Shown piece by piece: positions 35,295-45,367 of a DNA stretch of 64,000 nt (position 1 is its first letter; every line of letters starts with the position of its first letter). Both the position numbers and the translations under genes were made by a program. The notes under the pieces are model-generated. The model did no database searches and was not told the DNA's origin. It saw only the letters and a program-made list of their open reading frames with translations. This DNA is from Cytobacillus sp. NJ13 (GTDB taxonomy: Bacteria; Bacillota; Bacilli; Bacillales; Cytobacillaceae): positions 3,809,501 through 3,873,500 of the forward strand of contig JAUCFP010000006.1 of the NCBI GenBank assembly GCA_030348385.1. The letters are read 5' to 3'.

Positions 35295-36563
35295 ATGAAA
35301 AAAGTAGATTTGGATTTTTCGTTAGAAGCGGTACCTCAAGGGCATCGCAATGGTTTCTGGAAAATGCTTGTGGTGATGCTCGGCCTAACCTTCTTCTCAG
35401 CCAGCATGTGGTCAGGCGGAACGCTTGGAACAGGATTAACGTTCATTCAATTTATAGGAATCGTTCTGGCAGGCAACTTGATTTTAGGGGCTTATACAGG
35501 AGCCCTTGCTTATATCGCCGCAAAAACTGGCTTATCAACACACCTGCTTACCCGCTATGCATTCGGTGAAAAAGGATCTTACCTCTCTTCCTTCTTGCTG
35601 GCTGCGACTCAGGTTGGGTGGTTTGGCGTTGGGGTAGCGATGTTTGCGCTGCCGGTTCAGAAAGTAACAGGAATTGATGCGTATCTCCTGATTGCAGCAG
35701 CAGGTCTGCTGATGACAGGCACAGCCTTCTTCGGCATGAAGGCTCTGGCCATCTTGAGTTTCATAGCTGTACCTTTAATCACTATTCTGGGAAGCTTCTC
35801 CGTTTTTAAAGCGACAGAAACAGCAGGCGGCCTGGAAGGGCTTATGCAATATCAGCCAACAGAGGCCATTAGTCTGGCAGCGGCTTTAACGATTTGCGTA
35901 GGCTCGTTTATCAGTGCAGGTACGCTGACTCCGGACTTCACGCGATTCTCAAATACAAAGCGTTCTGCAGTAGTATCAACAGTCATCGCCTTCTTCATCG
36001 GAAACTCTATCATGTTCCTCTTTGGTGCAATCGGTGCAATCGCAACAGGGCAATCGGATATTTCAGAAGTCATGTTCATCCAAAAGCTGATTTTCCCGGC
36101 AATTCTGGTTCTTGGTTTAAATATCTGGACAACAAACGATAACGCTTTATATGCATCAGGCTTAGGGTTTGCGAGCATTTTAAAGATCCGAAAAGGAAAG
36201 GTTGTCATCTTCAACGGGATTATCGGAACGATTGCGGCCATGTGGCTGTACAACAACTTTGTCGGATTCCTGACGATTCTGGGATCGACACTGCCATCCA
36301 TCGGGGCTATCATCTTAGCAGATTACTTTATCGTGAATCGCGGAGAGTATAAGAAGTTTGCAGATATGAATTTTAAGGCTGTTAACTGGATCGCAATCCT
36401 AGCCTGGGCAGCCGGCGTGGCTGCGGCAAATTTTGTGCCGGGAATCCCGCCAATCAACTCGCTGTTAGGATCAGCCGTAACATTTGTCCTGGTATCAAAA
36501 TTGGCTGCTGCTTTACAAAGTAAGGAAACAGTCAGGGAAGGGGAATTAGGAAGTGATTATTAA
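35295..36563 (+). CDS. codB: Cytosine permease
   Basis: 422 residues from ATG at 35295 after TTGGAGGAATTGG. Nucleobase:cation symporter-1 family with about 12 membrane segments: [20 protein letters not shown] start, [38 protein letters not shown], and [20 protein letters not shown]. Imports cytosine with a proton or sodium. Overlaps codA by 11 bases, so the two are cotranslated. Controlled by the PyrR leader. Confidence 0.93.
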   Translation: MKKVDLDFSLEAVPQGHRNGFWKMLVVMLGLTFFSASMWSGGTLGTGLTFIQFIGIVLAGNLILGAYTGALAYIAAKTGLSTHLLTRYAFGEKGSYLSSFLLAATQVGWFGVGVAMFALPVQKVTGIDAYLLIAAAGLLMTGTAFFGMKALAILSFIAVPLITILGSFSVFKATETAGGLEGLMQYQPTEAISLAAALTICVGSFISAGTLTPDFTRFSNTKRSAVVSTVIAFFIGNSIMFLFGAIGAIATGQSDISEVMFIQKLIFPAILVLGLNIWTTNDNALYASGLGFASILKIRKGKVVIFNGIIGTIAAMWLYNNFVGFLTILGSTLPSIGAIILADYFIVNRGEYKKFADMNFKAVNWIAILAWAAGVAAANFVPGIPPINSLLGSAVTFVLVSKLAAALQSKETVREGELGSDY

Positions 36564-37818
36564 AAATGCAAAACTAAGAGGTCGGGAAGGCTTTTGGAAT
36601 ATAGCGATAAAAGACGGAAAGATTCATAGCTTATCACAAGGGGAAGCGGAAGCGGGCCAGAAAATTCTTGATGCTGCAGGATCCCTGGTTTCGGCACCAT
36701 TTATCGAGCCTCATATTCACCTGGATACTACCCTAACAGCCGGAGAGCCGGAATGGAATCAGAGCGGAACATTATTTGAAGGCATCCAAAGATGGGCACA
36801 AAGAAAAGAAACCCTGACACATGAAGATGTAAAAACAAGGGCCAAAACGGCACTAAAATGGCAGATTGCGCAGGGAATCCAGCATGTCCGCACCCATGTG
36901 GATGTAACAGATCCAAGTCTGACTGCATTAAAAGCACTTTTAGAAGTAAAAGAAGAAATGGCTGACTATGTGGACATCCAGCTTGTAGCCTTCCCGCAGG
37001 AGGGAATCAATTCTTATCCAAGCGGCGCCGAGCTCATGGAGGAAGCGCTGAAAATGGGGGCTGATGTGGTAGGAGGCATTCCTCATTTCGAGTTCACAAG
37101 GGAGTATGGCGTTGCTTCAATGAAAACGGCCTTTGATCTTGCAGAAAAATATGACCGCCTTGTTGATATCCATTGCGATGAAATCGATGATGAACAGTCG
37201 CGCTTTGTGGAAGTTGTGGCTGCGGAAGCCTATGAACGCGGATTGGGCAGCCGGGTAACAGCCAGCCATACAACGGCAATGGGCTCGTATAATGATGCTT
37301 ATACCTACAAGCTGTTCAGACTGCTAAAGCTATCAAACATTAATTTTGTCGCCAACCCGCTCGTAAATATCCATCTGCAGGGGCGCTTTGATACGTACCC
37401 GAAGCGCAGAGGGATTACAAGAGTAAAAGAATTGCTCGAAGCAGGGCTAAATGTAAGCTTCGGCCATGACGACATCTTTGATCCATGGTATCCGCTTGGC
37501 ACCGGCAATATGCTGCAGGTGCTCCACATGGGCATCCATGTGTCACAGCTGATGGGCTATGAGCAAATTGTTAACTCTTTTGACCTGATTACAAATAATA
37601 GTGCTAAGACATTAAATATTGAAGAGAAATACGGAATTGAAGCTGGGAAACCGGCCAACCTGATCATTCTTGATGCGGAAAATGAGTATGAAGCGATCAG
37701 GCGTCAGGCGGCTGTCAGGTATTCCATAAGAAATGGAAAAGTAATTGCTGAAACGAAACCCAGCCAGACATCTGTGATGTTTGGTGAGGCAAAAGAGAAT
37801 GTGAACTTTCATAAATGA
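36553..37818 (+). CDS. codA: Cytosine deaminase
   Basis: 421 residues from GTG at 36553, overlapping codB. Amidohydrolase family, CodA branch: [20 protein letters not shown] holds two metal histidines, [34 protein letters not shown] and [19 protein letters not shown] hold the other ligands. Converts cytosine to uracil and ammonia, feeding uracil salvage, consistent with PyrR control. Full length for CodA (427 in E. coli). Confidence 0.95.
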   Translation: MIIKNAKLRGREGFWNIAIKDGKIHSLSQGEAEAGQKILDAAGSLVSAPFIEPHIHLDTTLTAGEPEWNQSGTLFEGIQRWAQRKETLTHEDVKTRAKTALKWQIAQGIQHVRTHVDVTDPSLTALKALLEVKEEMADYVDIQLVAFPQEGINSYPSGAELMEEALKMGADVVGGIPHFEFTREYGVASMKTAFDLAEKYDRLVDIHCDEIDDEQSRFVEVVAAEAYERGLGSRVTASHTTAMGSYNDAYTYKLFRLLKLSNINFVANPLVNIHLQGRFDTYPKRRGITRVKELLEAGLNVSFGHDDIFDPWYPLGTGNMLQVLHMGIHVSQLMGYEQIVNSFDLITNNSAKTLNIEEKYGIEAGKPANLIILDAENEYEAIRRQAAVRYSIRNGKVIAETKPSQTSVMFGEAKENVNFHK

Positions 37819-37824
37819 TAGATA

Positions 37825-37861
37825 AAAGACTGGCTCAGGCTGACTGAGGCAGTCTTTTTTT
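37825..37861 (+). terminator. Terminator after codA
   Basis: AAAGACTG-CTCAG/CTGAG-CAGTCTTT stem with T tract. Confidence 0.9.
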
Positions 37862-37962
37862 ATGCTGCAAGGACACTAACCATATATTTATTAGTTTCCA
37901 AATGATAGTTTTATTTAACTAATAAACGATAAATAAAACTATTATAAAAAATCGAAAAGTTA

Positions 37963-37976
37963 TGTAAACGTTTACA
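37963..37976. promoter_or_regulatory. cre site (CcpA)
   Basis: TGTAAACGTTTACA, a perfect palindrome that fits the cre consensus, 222 bases before the peptide-binding lipoprotein. The remaining gap (37819-38198) is AT-rich with the codA terminator at its start and no gene seen. Confidence 0.75.
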
Positions 37977-38198
37977 AAATATATGTTGAAGAACCTGAAT
38001 AGAATAAATGCCAATAATAAAAATTTCGACTCTAAAAATATAGTAGAATATTTCGCTAATCTAAGATATACTAATTTTTATTAAAAAATATGAAAAATCT
38101 AAAAATAAAATCTAGTCAGTAATTTTTTTACTAAGGGAAATAGCGGACTGCACTCTTGCATCTCCGCTTACATAAAAAACACAAGGGGGAAAATACCG

Positions 38199-39815
38199 AT
38201 GAAAGGCAAGTCTTCATTAGTTTTAAGCATTTTACTGATTCTTTCATTGCTGCTTTCAGCATGTTCCGGCAGCAGTGAAGAAGCATCAGGCAACAGCAGT
38301 GAACCAAAAGAGGGAGGTTCATTAATTTATGCTCGGGGTGCTGACGCTATTGGGCTGGACCCAATCAATGTTACGGATGGAGAATCTATTCGTGTTACAA
38401 GCAATATCTTTGAAACCTTGTTTGTTTATGATGAAAATCTTGAAGTCCAGCCAGGCTTAGCGGAATCTCACAAAGTATCTGATGATGGACTGACCTGGAC
38501 CATTACCCTTAAAAAGGGCATTAAGTTCCAGGATGGAACGGATTTTAATGCAGATGCAGTCGTGTTTAACTTCGACCGATGGATGGATCCCGAAAACCCC
38601 TACCATAAAGGGGATTTTCCATACTATCCGTTCTTATATGGGGGCTTTAAAGGCGATCCAAACCATAAAATCGAGTATGTAAAAGCAGTGGATGAATCAA
38701 CAGTTGAGTTTAAATTAACTGAAAAGACAGCTCCGTTTATCAGCTACTTAGCTATTCCTATGTTTGGAATTGCCAGTCCGGCAGCGATTGAAAAGCATGG
38801 CGACAAGTTCTATGAAAATCCAGTAGGAACAGGTCCTTTCGTATTTGAAAGCTGGAAGCATAATGACAAAATTGTACTGAAAAAAAATGAAAAGTATGCA
38901 GGAGATGGGCCATATCTTGATGAGCTGATATTCAGAGTTATCCCTGACAACTCTTCACGCCTGACTGCACTTCAAGCTGGTGAAGTGGATATCATCGATG
39001 GCTTAAACCCTGACGATGCGACAACCATTGAAGCCGATTCACAGCTTAGTCTTGTAAAGCGCCCAAGCTTTAACATTGGCTACATGGTTCTCAATACACA
39101 AATGGCACCTTTCGATGATGTAAAAGTACGTCAGGCAGTAAATATGGCTATTGATAAACAAGCCATTGTAGATGCTTTCTATAATGGCTATGCAGAGGTA
39201 GCGAAAAATCCATTCCCATCAGTGCTTTGGGGCTATAATGACAGCATTGAAGACTACAAGTTCAATGTGGAAGAAGCGAAAAAGCTATTGGCAGAAGCAG
39301 GTTATCCAGATGGATTCAAAACCCAGATTTGGGCAATGAGCAACCCGAGACCATATATGCCGCAGCCGATGAAAGTGGCGGAAGCCATTCAGGCTGACCT
39401 GAAGAAAATCGGCATTGAAGCGGAAATCGTTACCTATGAATGGGCGACGTATCTTCAAAAGTCAGGAAACGGGGAACATCCAATGGGATTATATGGCTGG
39501 ACAGGCGTTATGGCCGATCCGGATAACTTCCTATTTCCGAACCTGAGTGCAACCAATACTGATAAACCTGCCAGCAACCGTGCGTTCTATGAAAACGAAG
39601 AATTTACGAAGCTATTGCAGGATGCTCGTGTAACATTTGATCAGGACGAACGTGCAAAGCTTTACGAGCAGGCTCAGGAAATTTTCCACAAGGATGCCCC
39701 GTGGGTGACTCTTGCTCATACAACACCGCCAATTGCAATGGCGGGCTATGTCCAGGGATTCACTGCACACCCAATGGAAGATGATGATTTTACTAAGGTT
39801 TACCTGACGAATTAA
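38199..39815 (+). CDS. Peptide/oligopeptide ABC transporter substrate-binding lipoprotein
   Basis: 538 residues with a lipoprotein signal peptide, lipobox LLSAC (Cys22), then a serine-rich tether. SBP family 5 (OppA/DppA type): GADAIGLDPINVTDGESIRV, the family signature around AESHKVSDDGLTWTITLKKG, and a late PWVTLAHTTPPIAMAGYV. It binds peptides or similar ligands outside the membrane. No permease or ATPase genes lie nearby, so it must use a transporter encoded elsewhere. The cre site upstream suggests repression by good carbon sources. Confidence 0.9.
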   Translation: MKGKSSLVLSILLILSLLLSACSGSSEEASGNSSEPKEGGSLIYARGADAIGLDPINVTDGESIRVTSNIFETLFVYDENLEVQPGLAESHKVSDDGLTWTITLKKGIKFQDGTDFNADAVVFNFDRWMDPENPYHKGDFPYYPFLYGGFKGDPNHKIEYVKAVDESTVEFKLTEKTAPFISYLAIPMFGIASPAAIEKHGDKFYENPVGTGPFVFESWKHNDKIVLKKNEKYAGDGPYLDELIFRVIPDNSSRLTALQAGEVDIIDGLNPDDATTIEADSQLSLVKRPSFNIGYMVLNTQMAPFDDVKVRQAVNMAIDKQAIVDAFYNGYAEVAKNPFPSVLWGYNDSIEDYKFNVEEAKKLLAEAGYPDGFKTQIWAMSNPRPYMPQPMKVAEAIQADLKKIGIEAEIVTYEWATYLQKSGNGEHPMGLYGWTGVMADPDNFLFPNLSATNTDKPASNRAFYENEEFTKLLQDARVTFDQDERAKLYEQAQEIFHKDAPWVTLAHTTPPIAMAGYVQGFTAHPMEDDDFTKVYLTN

Positions 39816-39829
39816 GGACAATTTCATTT

Positions 39830-39865
39830 CCGGATGCCCCTGCAGATGCGGGGGGATTCTTTTTA
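39830..39865 (+). terminator. Hairpin after lipoprotein gene
   Basis: CCCCTGC/GCGGGGG stem followed by TTCTTTTTATTTT. Confidence 0.65.
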
Positions 39866-39885
39866 TTTTAAAGGAGGGTTACATT

Positions 39886-40953
39886 TTGTATGAATTATTA
39901 AAAGGCCTGTGTGATATTGTGGGGCCCAGCGGTTTTGAACAGGATGTTCAAAGATTTATCTTAAATGAAGTGAAGGATTATGTAGATGAATATCACGTTG
40001 ATTCAGTAGGGAACCTGATTGTGAAAAAGAAAGGGAATAATCCGGATTTTCCTTCTTTAGTCATTGCAGCTCACACCGATGAAATTGGGTTTATTGTAAA
40101 AAAGATTGAAGACAATGGGTTAATTCGATTTGAAAAATTAGGCGGATTCGATGACCGTATTCTTTTATCATTGCCAGTTAAGGTCCGTTCTGAAAAAGGC
40201 ACTGTGGACGGAGTGATTGGAACCATTTCAGCCCACTATGTGAAATGGGATGATCCAAAGCGCATATCCAGCCACCGTGATCTTTATATTGATATCGGAG
40301 CCCGTACAGCAGAAGAAGCTATGGAAATGGGAATCAAAGTTGGACAGCCCATCAGCTATGGCACAGAGTTCAAAAAAATAGGAAATAACCGCGTTATTGG
40401 CAAAGCTTTGGACGACCGGGCAGGCTGTGCATTATTGATCCGCTTACTTCAAAACATCGGAGGAAATGGGGCACAGCATGGCGACATCTACGGGTCTTTT
40501 ACTGTTCAAGAGGAAGTTGGCTTGAGAGGTGCTTCCGTTGTATCTGCTGCCGTAGATCCTGACTTTGCGCTGGCCCTTGATACAACGCCAGCCAGCGACA
40601 CATTTGATGTCCTGATGACAGGCACGAGAATCCTTGGCAGCGGCCCGTGCATCAAAATCGCTGATAAATCACTGATTGCCCATCCGCTTGTCACTCAGCA
40701 CCTCGAAAAAGTGGCCGCAGAAGGGAATATTCCATATCAGTATGAAGTCTTCATGGGAATCGGAACAGATGCTGGAGCCATACATATGACAAATAAAGGC
40801 GTCACAACAGGTGTTATCTCGATCCCGTCCCGCTATACTCATACACCTATTGAAGTAGTCGACCTGGATGATATGGAGAACTCCTACAAACTGCTGCACG
40901 ACTTTGCTGTGACATTGGATCAGCTGAAGGGAAAGACGTTTTTAGATACTTAA
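39886..40953 (+). CDS. M42 family aminopeptidase
   Basis: 355 residues from TTG at 39886, seven bases after AAGGAGGG. Binuclear metallo-aminopeptidase of the M42 (glutamyl aminopeptidase/PepA-like, YsdC/YtoP) family: VIAAHTDEIGFIVKKIE, GKALDDRAGCALLIRLL, TVQEEVGLRGA, and GTDAGAIHMTN supply metal ligands and the catalytic glutamate. Cytoplasmic; trims N-terminal residues from imported peptides. It follows the peptide-binding lipoprotein, so the two form a peptide uptake and digestion unit. Confidence 0.9.
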   Translation: MYELLKGLCDIVGPSGFEQDVQRFILNEVKDYVDEYHVDSVGNLIVKKKGNNPDFPSLVIAAHTDEIGFIVKKIEDNGLIRFEKLGGFDDRILLSLPVKVRSEKGTVDGVIGTISAHYVKWDDPKRISSHRDLYIDIGARTAEEAMEMGIKVGQPISYGTEFKKIGNNRVIGKALDDRAGCALLIRLLQNIGGNGAQHGDIYGSFTVQEEVGLRGASVVSAAVDPDFALALDTTPASDTFDVLMTGTRILGSGPCIKIADKSLIAHPLVTQHLEKVAAEGNIPYQYEVFMGIGTDAGAIHMTNKGVTTGVISIPSRYTHTPIEVVDLDDMENSYKLLHDFAVTLDQLKGKTFLDT

Positions 40954-40980
40954 TCGTTTAAGGCAGGTTCTTTCAGAAGA

Positions 40981-41030
40981 AAAAACCGGCATTAGCGGCC
41001 TGGCAGTGAACATTACTGCCGGGTTTTTTT
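40981..41030 (+). terminator. Terminator after M42 gene
   Basis: AAAAACCGGC with an inner GGCAGT/ACTGCC hairpin and GCCGGGTTTTTTT tail. Confidence 0.85.
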
Positions 41031-41150
41031 GCTTTGGCAAAGTAAAATCAATCAAACATTTGATTGAACCAGGGAAAACCCTCGCAAACACTGCATTCTC
41101 GGATGAGGAAAATACTAAATAATTTCATAATTTAGTATTTTAACTTGAAA

Positions 41151-41164
41151 TTATAGCGCTTACA
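41151..41164. promoter_or_regulatory. Candidate cre site before dehydrogenase operon
   Basis: TTATAGCGCTTACA; its reverse complement TGTAAGCGCTATAA differs from the cre consensus at one position. Confidence 0.45.
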
Positions 41165-41171
41165 TAGTATA

Positions 41172-41189
41172 TTTGAATACGTATTCAAA
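41172..41189. promoter_or_regulatory. LacI-type operator 1
   Basis: TTTGAATACGTATTCAAA, a perfect 18-base palindrome with central CG as expected for LacI-family regulators, 31 bases before the first gene of the operon. Confidence 0.75.
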
Positions 41190-41219
41190 AAGTAGAAATT
41201 TCAGAAAGTTGGTGAGCAA

Positions 41220-42155
41220 TTGGAGAGAATAGCTGTACTTGGGTGCGGCACGATGGGCCATTCTATTGCGCTTAATGCGGCCTGGGCCGGATTAAATGTA
41301 AAGATGCAGGGCATCAGTGAAGCCGACCTGGAACAGGGCTGGACCAATATGCTGAAAAAGCTTGAGGTTATGCTCGATAACGGTATTTTATCCGATTCGG
41401 AGGCTGCCCAAATTCAGGAAAATATTAAAATGACCGTATCTGTTGAAGAAGCGGTCACGGATGCTACTTTTGTAATTGAAGCTGTACCGGAAAACATTCA
41501 ATTAAAGATTGACTTATTTAAGCGTCTTGACGCTCTTTGTGCTCCCGATGTCATTCTGGCCAGCAATACTTCCGGCCTCAGTCCAACGGAGATTGCTTCT
41601 GAGACAGCATATCCGGAACGGACAGTGGTGACACACTTCTGGAATCCGGCTCATCTGATTCCTCTCGTAGAGGTCGTACGGGGTGAGAGAACTGGCGATG
41701 AGGCAGTAGAAAGGTCGTTTCAGCTTTTAAGGCAAATGAAGAAAAAGCCGATTGAAGTGAAAAAAGAGATTCCCGGTTTTGTCGGAAATCGCCTTCAATA
41801 TGCCCTCTTCCGCGAAGCCCAGTATCTTCTGGAGGAAGGCATCGCGAGCAAAGAAGATATTGATGATGCAGTTACTTACGGCATTGGGCGCAGGCTGCCG
41901 GTTTCAGGCCCATTGATGACAGCCGATATGGGCGGACTGGATGTCTTCTCGGCCATCTCTGACTATCTGTTCCAGCATTTATCCAGTGCTGAGGGCTCCC
42001 TGCCGATTTTAAAGAAGCTTGTAGAGGAACAGAAGCTCGGCGATAAATCGGGTGAAGGCTACTACAAGTGGGATGAAGCTTTTTCCAAACAGTACAACCA
42101 GAAGAGGGAAGCTGAGCTGATTCGCTTTTTAAAGAAGGATTTAGCAATCCAATAA
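41220..42155 (+). CDS. 3-hydroxyacyl-CoA dehydrogenase-like / L-3-hydroxyacid dehydrogenase
   Basis: 311 residues from TTG at 41220 after GGTGAG. N-terminal Rossmann fold with the GxGxxG loop in AVLGCGTMGHS, conserved ASNTSGLSPTEIA and THFWNPAHLIPLVEVVRG, then a C-terminal 3HCDH helical domain (PGFVGNRLQYALFREAQYLL). The size and lack of a fused hydratase put it near 3-hydroxybutyryl-CoA dehydrogenase and the L-gulonate/lambda-crystallin group. In this operon with two other dehydrogenases, oxidation of a free 3-hydroxy acid is more likely than beta-oxidation. Confidence 0.8.
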   Translation: MERIAVLGCGTMGHSIALNAAWAGLNVKMQGISEADLEQGWTNMLKKLEVMLDNGILSDSEAAQIQENIKMTVSVEEAVTDATFVIEAVPENIQLKIDLFKRLDALCAPDVILASNTSGLSPTEIASETAYPERTVVTHFWNPAHLIPLVEVVRGERTGDEAVERSFQLLRQMKKKPIEVKKEIPGFVGNRLQYALFREAQYLLEEGIASKEDIDDAVTYGIGRRLPVSGPLMTADMGGLDVFSAISDYLFQHLSSAEGSLPILKKLVEEQKLGDKSGEGYYKWDEAFSKQYNQKREAELIRFLKKDLAIQ

Positions 42156-42173
42156 AGCTGATGGAGGAATGGC

Positions 42174-42935
42174 ATGAAGAACTTTCCTGACCTGGAGAAT
42201 AAATCGGTGATCGTGACGGGCGGAAGCAAAGGGATCGGAAGGGATATCGCCCTTTCCTTTGCAGAGAACGGAGCGAAGGTTGTGATCGTGGGGAGAAATG
42301 AAGAGGCTCTGCAGCAAACAACCGAAGAACTGAGAAAAATGAATCCTAACAGTTTTTATGTTTCCGCTGATTTAAATAAAGTTTCAGAGATTCATAGAAT
42401 GACAGAAGCGGCCGTTGATTATATGGGCTCTTTTGATGTACTGATCAATAACGCGGGAATTAACCGGGCCAAGCCTGCTATGGAAGTGACAGAAGAGGAT
42501 TGGGACCTGACGCTTGACACCAATTTGAAGGCAGCCTTCTTCTGCAGCCAGAAAGCAGCCGAATATATGATCCCGAATCAATCCGGCAAGATTGTCAATA
42601 TTGCTTCCCAAATGGCCTTTGTCGGCTATTTCAAACGGGCGGCATATTGTGCCAGCAAGGGCGGCATGGTGCAGCTGACGAAAGCGCTTGCGGTGGAGTG
42701 GGCCTCCCATGGGATTAATGTGAACGCAGTCGCTCCGACCTTTATTGAAACGGAGCTGACTTCAAAAATGTTCGAAGACAAGGAATTTGAAAAGGAAGTC
42801 TACAGCAGGATTCCGCTTGGAAAGCTTGCGGATGCCGAGGATGTTTCCGCTGCCACCCTATTCCTTTCTTCCAATCTATCAAAGTTTATTACAGGCGATA
42901 CGATAAAAGTAGATGGCGGATGGACAGCCATTTAA
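42174..42935 (+). CDS. Short-chain dehydrogenase/reductase (SDR)
   Basis: 253 residues, ATG after GGAGG. Classical SDR: NAD(P) loop TGGSKGIG (15-22), NNAG (92-95), catalytic S145, Y158 and K162 (YCASK). The cofactor strand ends VVIVGRNE, where R41 would favour NADP, though this is weak evidence. C-terminal FITGDTIKVDGGW is typical. It lies 18 bases after the first dehydrogenase and is part of the LacI-controlled operon. Likely oxidises a polyol or hydroxyacid. Confidence 0.9.
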   Translation: MKNFPDLENKSVIVTGGSKGIGRDIALSFAENGAKVVIVGRNEEALQQTTEELRKMNPNSFYVSADLNKVSEIHRMTEAAVDYMGSFDVLINNAGINRAKPAMEVTEEDWDLTLDTNLKAAFFCSQKAAEYMIPNQSGKIVNIASQMAFVGYFKRAAYCASKGGMVQLTKALAVEWASHGINVNAVAPTFIETELTSKMFEDKEFEKEVYSRIPLGKLADAEDVSAATLFLSSNLSKFITGDTIKVDGGWTAI

Positions 42936-42946
42936 TTTTTACCGAA

Positions 42947-42966
42947 TTTTGCATACGTATTCAAAA
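42947..42966. promoter_or_regulatory. LacI-type operator 2
   Basis: TTTTGCATACGTATTCAAAA, differing from operator 1 by A to C in one arm; directly before the HisD-family gene, so the operon has a second control point. Confidence 0.7.
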
Positions 42967-42989
42967 ATAAAAACATGGAGTGATATTAA

Positions 42990-44273
42990 ATGGCAACTTT
43001 CTTAAAACAGGGCAAAAATGATCAAGAGGTACAGGAAGCAGATGTAAAAGTAAGGGAAGCGGTAAGTGCAGTTCTTAAAAATATCGAAGAAAACGGAGAT
43101 GCGGAGGTCCGGAAGCTTTCTGAGCAGTTTGATAAGTGGTCACCGGAACAATTCAGATTAAGTGATGAGCAAATTCAGGAGATTGTGGCATCTGTACCTG
43201 AACAAACGATTAATGACATCAAATTTGCTCAGGAGCAAATCCGCAATTTCGCAGAGCATCAGAAAGCAGCATTACAGGATATTGAAGTGGAAACATTGCC
43301 TGGCGTTTTCCTTGGCCATAAAAACATTCCGGTAAACAGCGTAGGATGCTATATTCCCGGCGGACGCTACCCGATGGTTGCTTCCTCCCACATGAGTGTT
43401 TTGACGGCGAAAGTGGCAGGCGTTAAGCGTGTGATTGCATGCACACCTCCGATTAAAGGGGAAATTCCTTCCGCAACCGTAGCCGCAATGCATCTTGCAG
43501 GCGCTGACGAGATTTACCTTCTTGGCGGAATCCAGGCTATGGGTGCAATGGCAATCGGAACAGAAACCATCGAGCCGGTTGATATGCTCGTTGGACCAGG
43601 AAATGCGTTTGTGGCGGAAGCGAAGCGCCAATTATACGGAAGAGTCGGAATCGACCTGTTTGCCGGCCCAACTGAGGTTCTTGTCATTGCGGACGAAACA
43701 GCTGATGCAGAGATGGTCGCAACAGACCTTTTAGGCCAGGCTGAGCATGGACCTAACTCTCCGGCATGCCTCATTACAACTTCAGAGAAACTGGCGAACG
43801 AAACAGTGGCAGAAATTGAACGCCAGCTTGAGACTCTTCCGACAGCAGATGTTGCAGGCGCGGCATGGAAAGATTACGGTTCTATCATTCTTGTAGACAG
43901 CCTGGAAGAAGCCGTAGTGGAAGCGGATAAATTGGCTTATGAGCACGTGGAGGTTTTAACTGAGGATCCAAACTACTTCCTTGAAAACATGACAAACTAT
44001 GGTGCGCTTTTCCTTGGGCCGGAAACGAACGTTGCTTACGGGGATAAAGTCATTGGCACAAACCATACGCTTCCAACCAAAAAGGCAGCTCGCTACACTG
44101 GCGGACTATGGGTTGGCAAGTTCCTGAAAACGTGCACATACCAGAGAACAACCCCTGAAGCAAGTGCAAAAATCGGTGAATATGCATCCCGTCTATGTGA
44201 CCTTGAAGGCTTTAAAGGACACCAGGCACAAGCTGACCTTCGTGTGAAGCGCTACAGCAGCCTCGTGAAGTAA
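42990..44273 (+). CDS. HisD-family dehydrogenase, HpsN-like (sulfopropanediol 3-dehydrogenase-type)
   Basis: 427 residues. Histidinol dehydrogenase family: [69 protein letters not shown]. The ending [20 protein letters not shown] then [13 protein letters not shown] is, as I recall, typical of the catabolic HpsN branch that oxidises 2,3-dihydroxypropane-1-sulfonate rather than of biosynthetic HisD. No other his genes are present. The substrate here is not proven; another terminal-diol or hydroxy acid is possible. No sulfolactate-lyase genes lie in the window. Confidence 0.8.
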   Translation: MATFLKQGKNDQEVQEADVKVREAVSAVLKNIEENGDAEVRKLSEQFDKWSPEQFRLSDEQIQEIVASVPEQTINDIKFAQEQIRNFAEHQKAALQDIEVETLPGVFLGHKNIPVNSVGCYIPGGRYPMVASSHMSVLTAKVAGVKRVIACTPPIKGEIPSATVAAMHLAGADEIYLLGGIQAMGAMAIGTETIEPVDMLVGPGNAFVAEAKRQLYGRVGIDLFAGPTEVLVIADETADAEMVATDLLGQAEHGPNSPACLITTSEKLANETVAEIERQLETLPTADVAGAAWKDYGSIILVDSLEEAVVEADKLAYEHVEVLTEDPNYFLENMTNYGALFLGPETNVAYGDKVIGTNHTLPTKKAARYTGGLWVGKFLKTCTYQRTTPEASAKIGEYASRLCDLEGFKGHQAQADLRVKRYSSLVK

Positions 44274-44324
44274 GCAAAATCTGTTATAATTTCTCTGTCT
44301 AGATTCAGGCAGGAGGAACATGCG

Positions 44325-45329
44325 TTGAAAAATAAAAAAGTGACAGCCATGGATGTCGCTCGGCTGGCAGGCGTTTCGCAATCGAGCGTGTCCAGGGCTT
44401 TTAGTGAAAATTCAAGTATCTCTTCAAAAAAGAAAAAGCTTATTCTGGAGGCTGCTGAACAGCTGGGATATCAGCCGAATGCAATAGCACGGGGTCTAAT
44501 CACAAATCAGTCCCGCATCATTGGCATTGTCATGCGGAATATCCAGAACCCTTTTTATCCCGAAATTCTCGATAAGTTTTACAGCAGGCTGGCTGAAAAA
44601 GGGTACAAGGTAATGTTTATCAACTCCCAGAATAACGAAATCCAAGAGGATGAAGTGAGCCATTTAATTGAGTACAGCGTGGAGGGAGCCATCATCACAG
44701 ATGCGCTTTTGACCTCTTCAACTGTACAGAAGTTTACCCGCAATGGCATCTCGGTCGTCCTGTTTAACCGATATGTGAACGATTCCTTAAGCAGTGCTGT
44801 TGTGTGCGATAACTTTGCTGCCGGCAAAAGGATAGGGCACTACTTGATAGAAAAAGGACATGAAAATCCCGCCTTTATCTCCGGACCGATGAATACATCA
44901 ACAACAGTTGATCGGAAGAATGGGTTCCAGGAAGCTTTGGCTGAACACGGCATCTCTTCCTTTTTAACCGAAAACGGCCTTTATTCGTATGAAGGAGGAT
45001 TTGCAGCAGCAGAAAAGCTGCTGGAACAGGATAAAAAGATAGATGCCATCTTCTGTGCAAATGATATATCCGCTTTTGGCGCAATGGATTATCTGAAAAA
45101 ACAGGGTTTCAGAATCCCTGAGGATATTTCTGTCATAGGCTTTGACAATGTGGCTATGTCAGATTGGTCATCCTATGAATTAACCACCTGGCATCAGCCG
45201 GTTGATGAAATGGTCGATTATTCGATTAACCTTATTTTGGAGCACATTAATGGGGACACGGACGCCCCCGAAATCCAAAGAATAGAAGGGCATTTGGTGG
45301 AAAGAGGTTCAGTAGCGGACAGAAGGTGA
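44325..45329 (+). CDS. LacI family transcriptional repressor
   Basis: 334 residues from TTG at 44325, eight bases after AGGAGG. Helix-turn-helix and hinge at about 8-60 (TAMDVARLAGVSQSSVSRAF, LGYQPNAIARGL), then a periplasmic-binding-like effector domain (IGIVMRNIQNPFYPEIL, DAIFCANDISAFGAMDYL). The local operators before 41220 and 42990 are LacI-type palindromes, so it is probably their repressor, released by the pathway substrate. A TATAAT at 44284-44289 may give it its own promoter. Confidence 0.9.
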   Translation: MKNKKVTAMDVARLAGVSQSSVSRAFSENSSISSKKKKLILEAAEQLGYQPNAIARGLITNQSRIIGIVMRNIQNPFYPEILDKFYSRLAEKGYKVMFINSQNNEIQEDEVSHLIEYSVEGAIITDALLTSSTVQKFTRNGISVVLFNRYVNDSLSSAVVCDNFAAGKRIGHYLIEKGHENPAFISGPMNTSTTVDRKNGFQEALAEHGISSFLTENGLYSYEGGFAAAEKLLEQDKKIDAIFCANDISAFGAMDYLKKQGFRIPEDISVIGFDNVAMSDWSSYELTTWHQPVDEMVDYSINLILEHINGDTDAPEIQRIEGHLVERGSVADRR

Positions 45330-45367
45330 TGGAGAGAAGGCAGGGGTTTTCGGGATAGGAGGATCTT

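Noticed and set aside
42990..44273. Histidine biosynthesis gene hisD
   Set aside because: No other his genes are near, and the C-terminal sequence and operon partners fit the catabolic HpsN-type branch.
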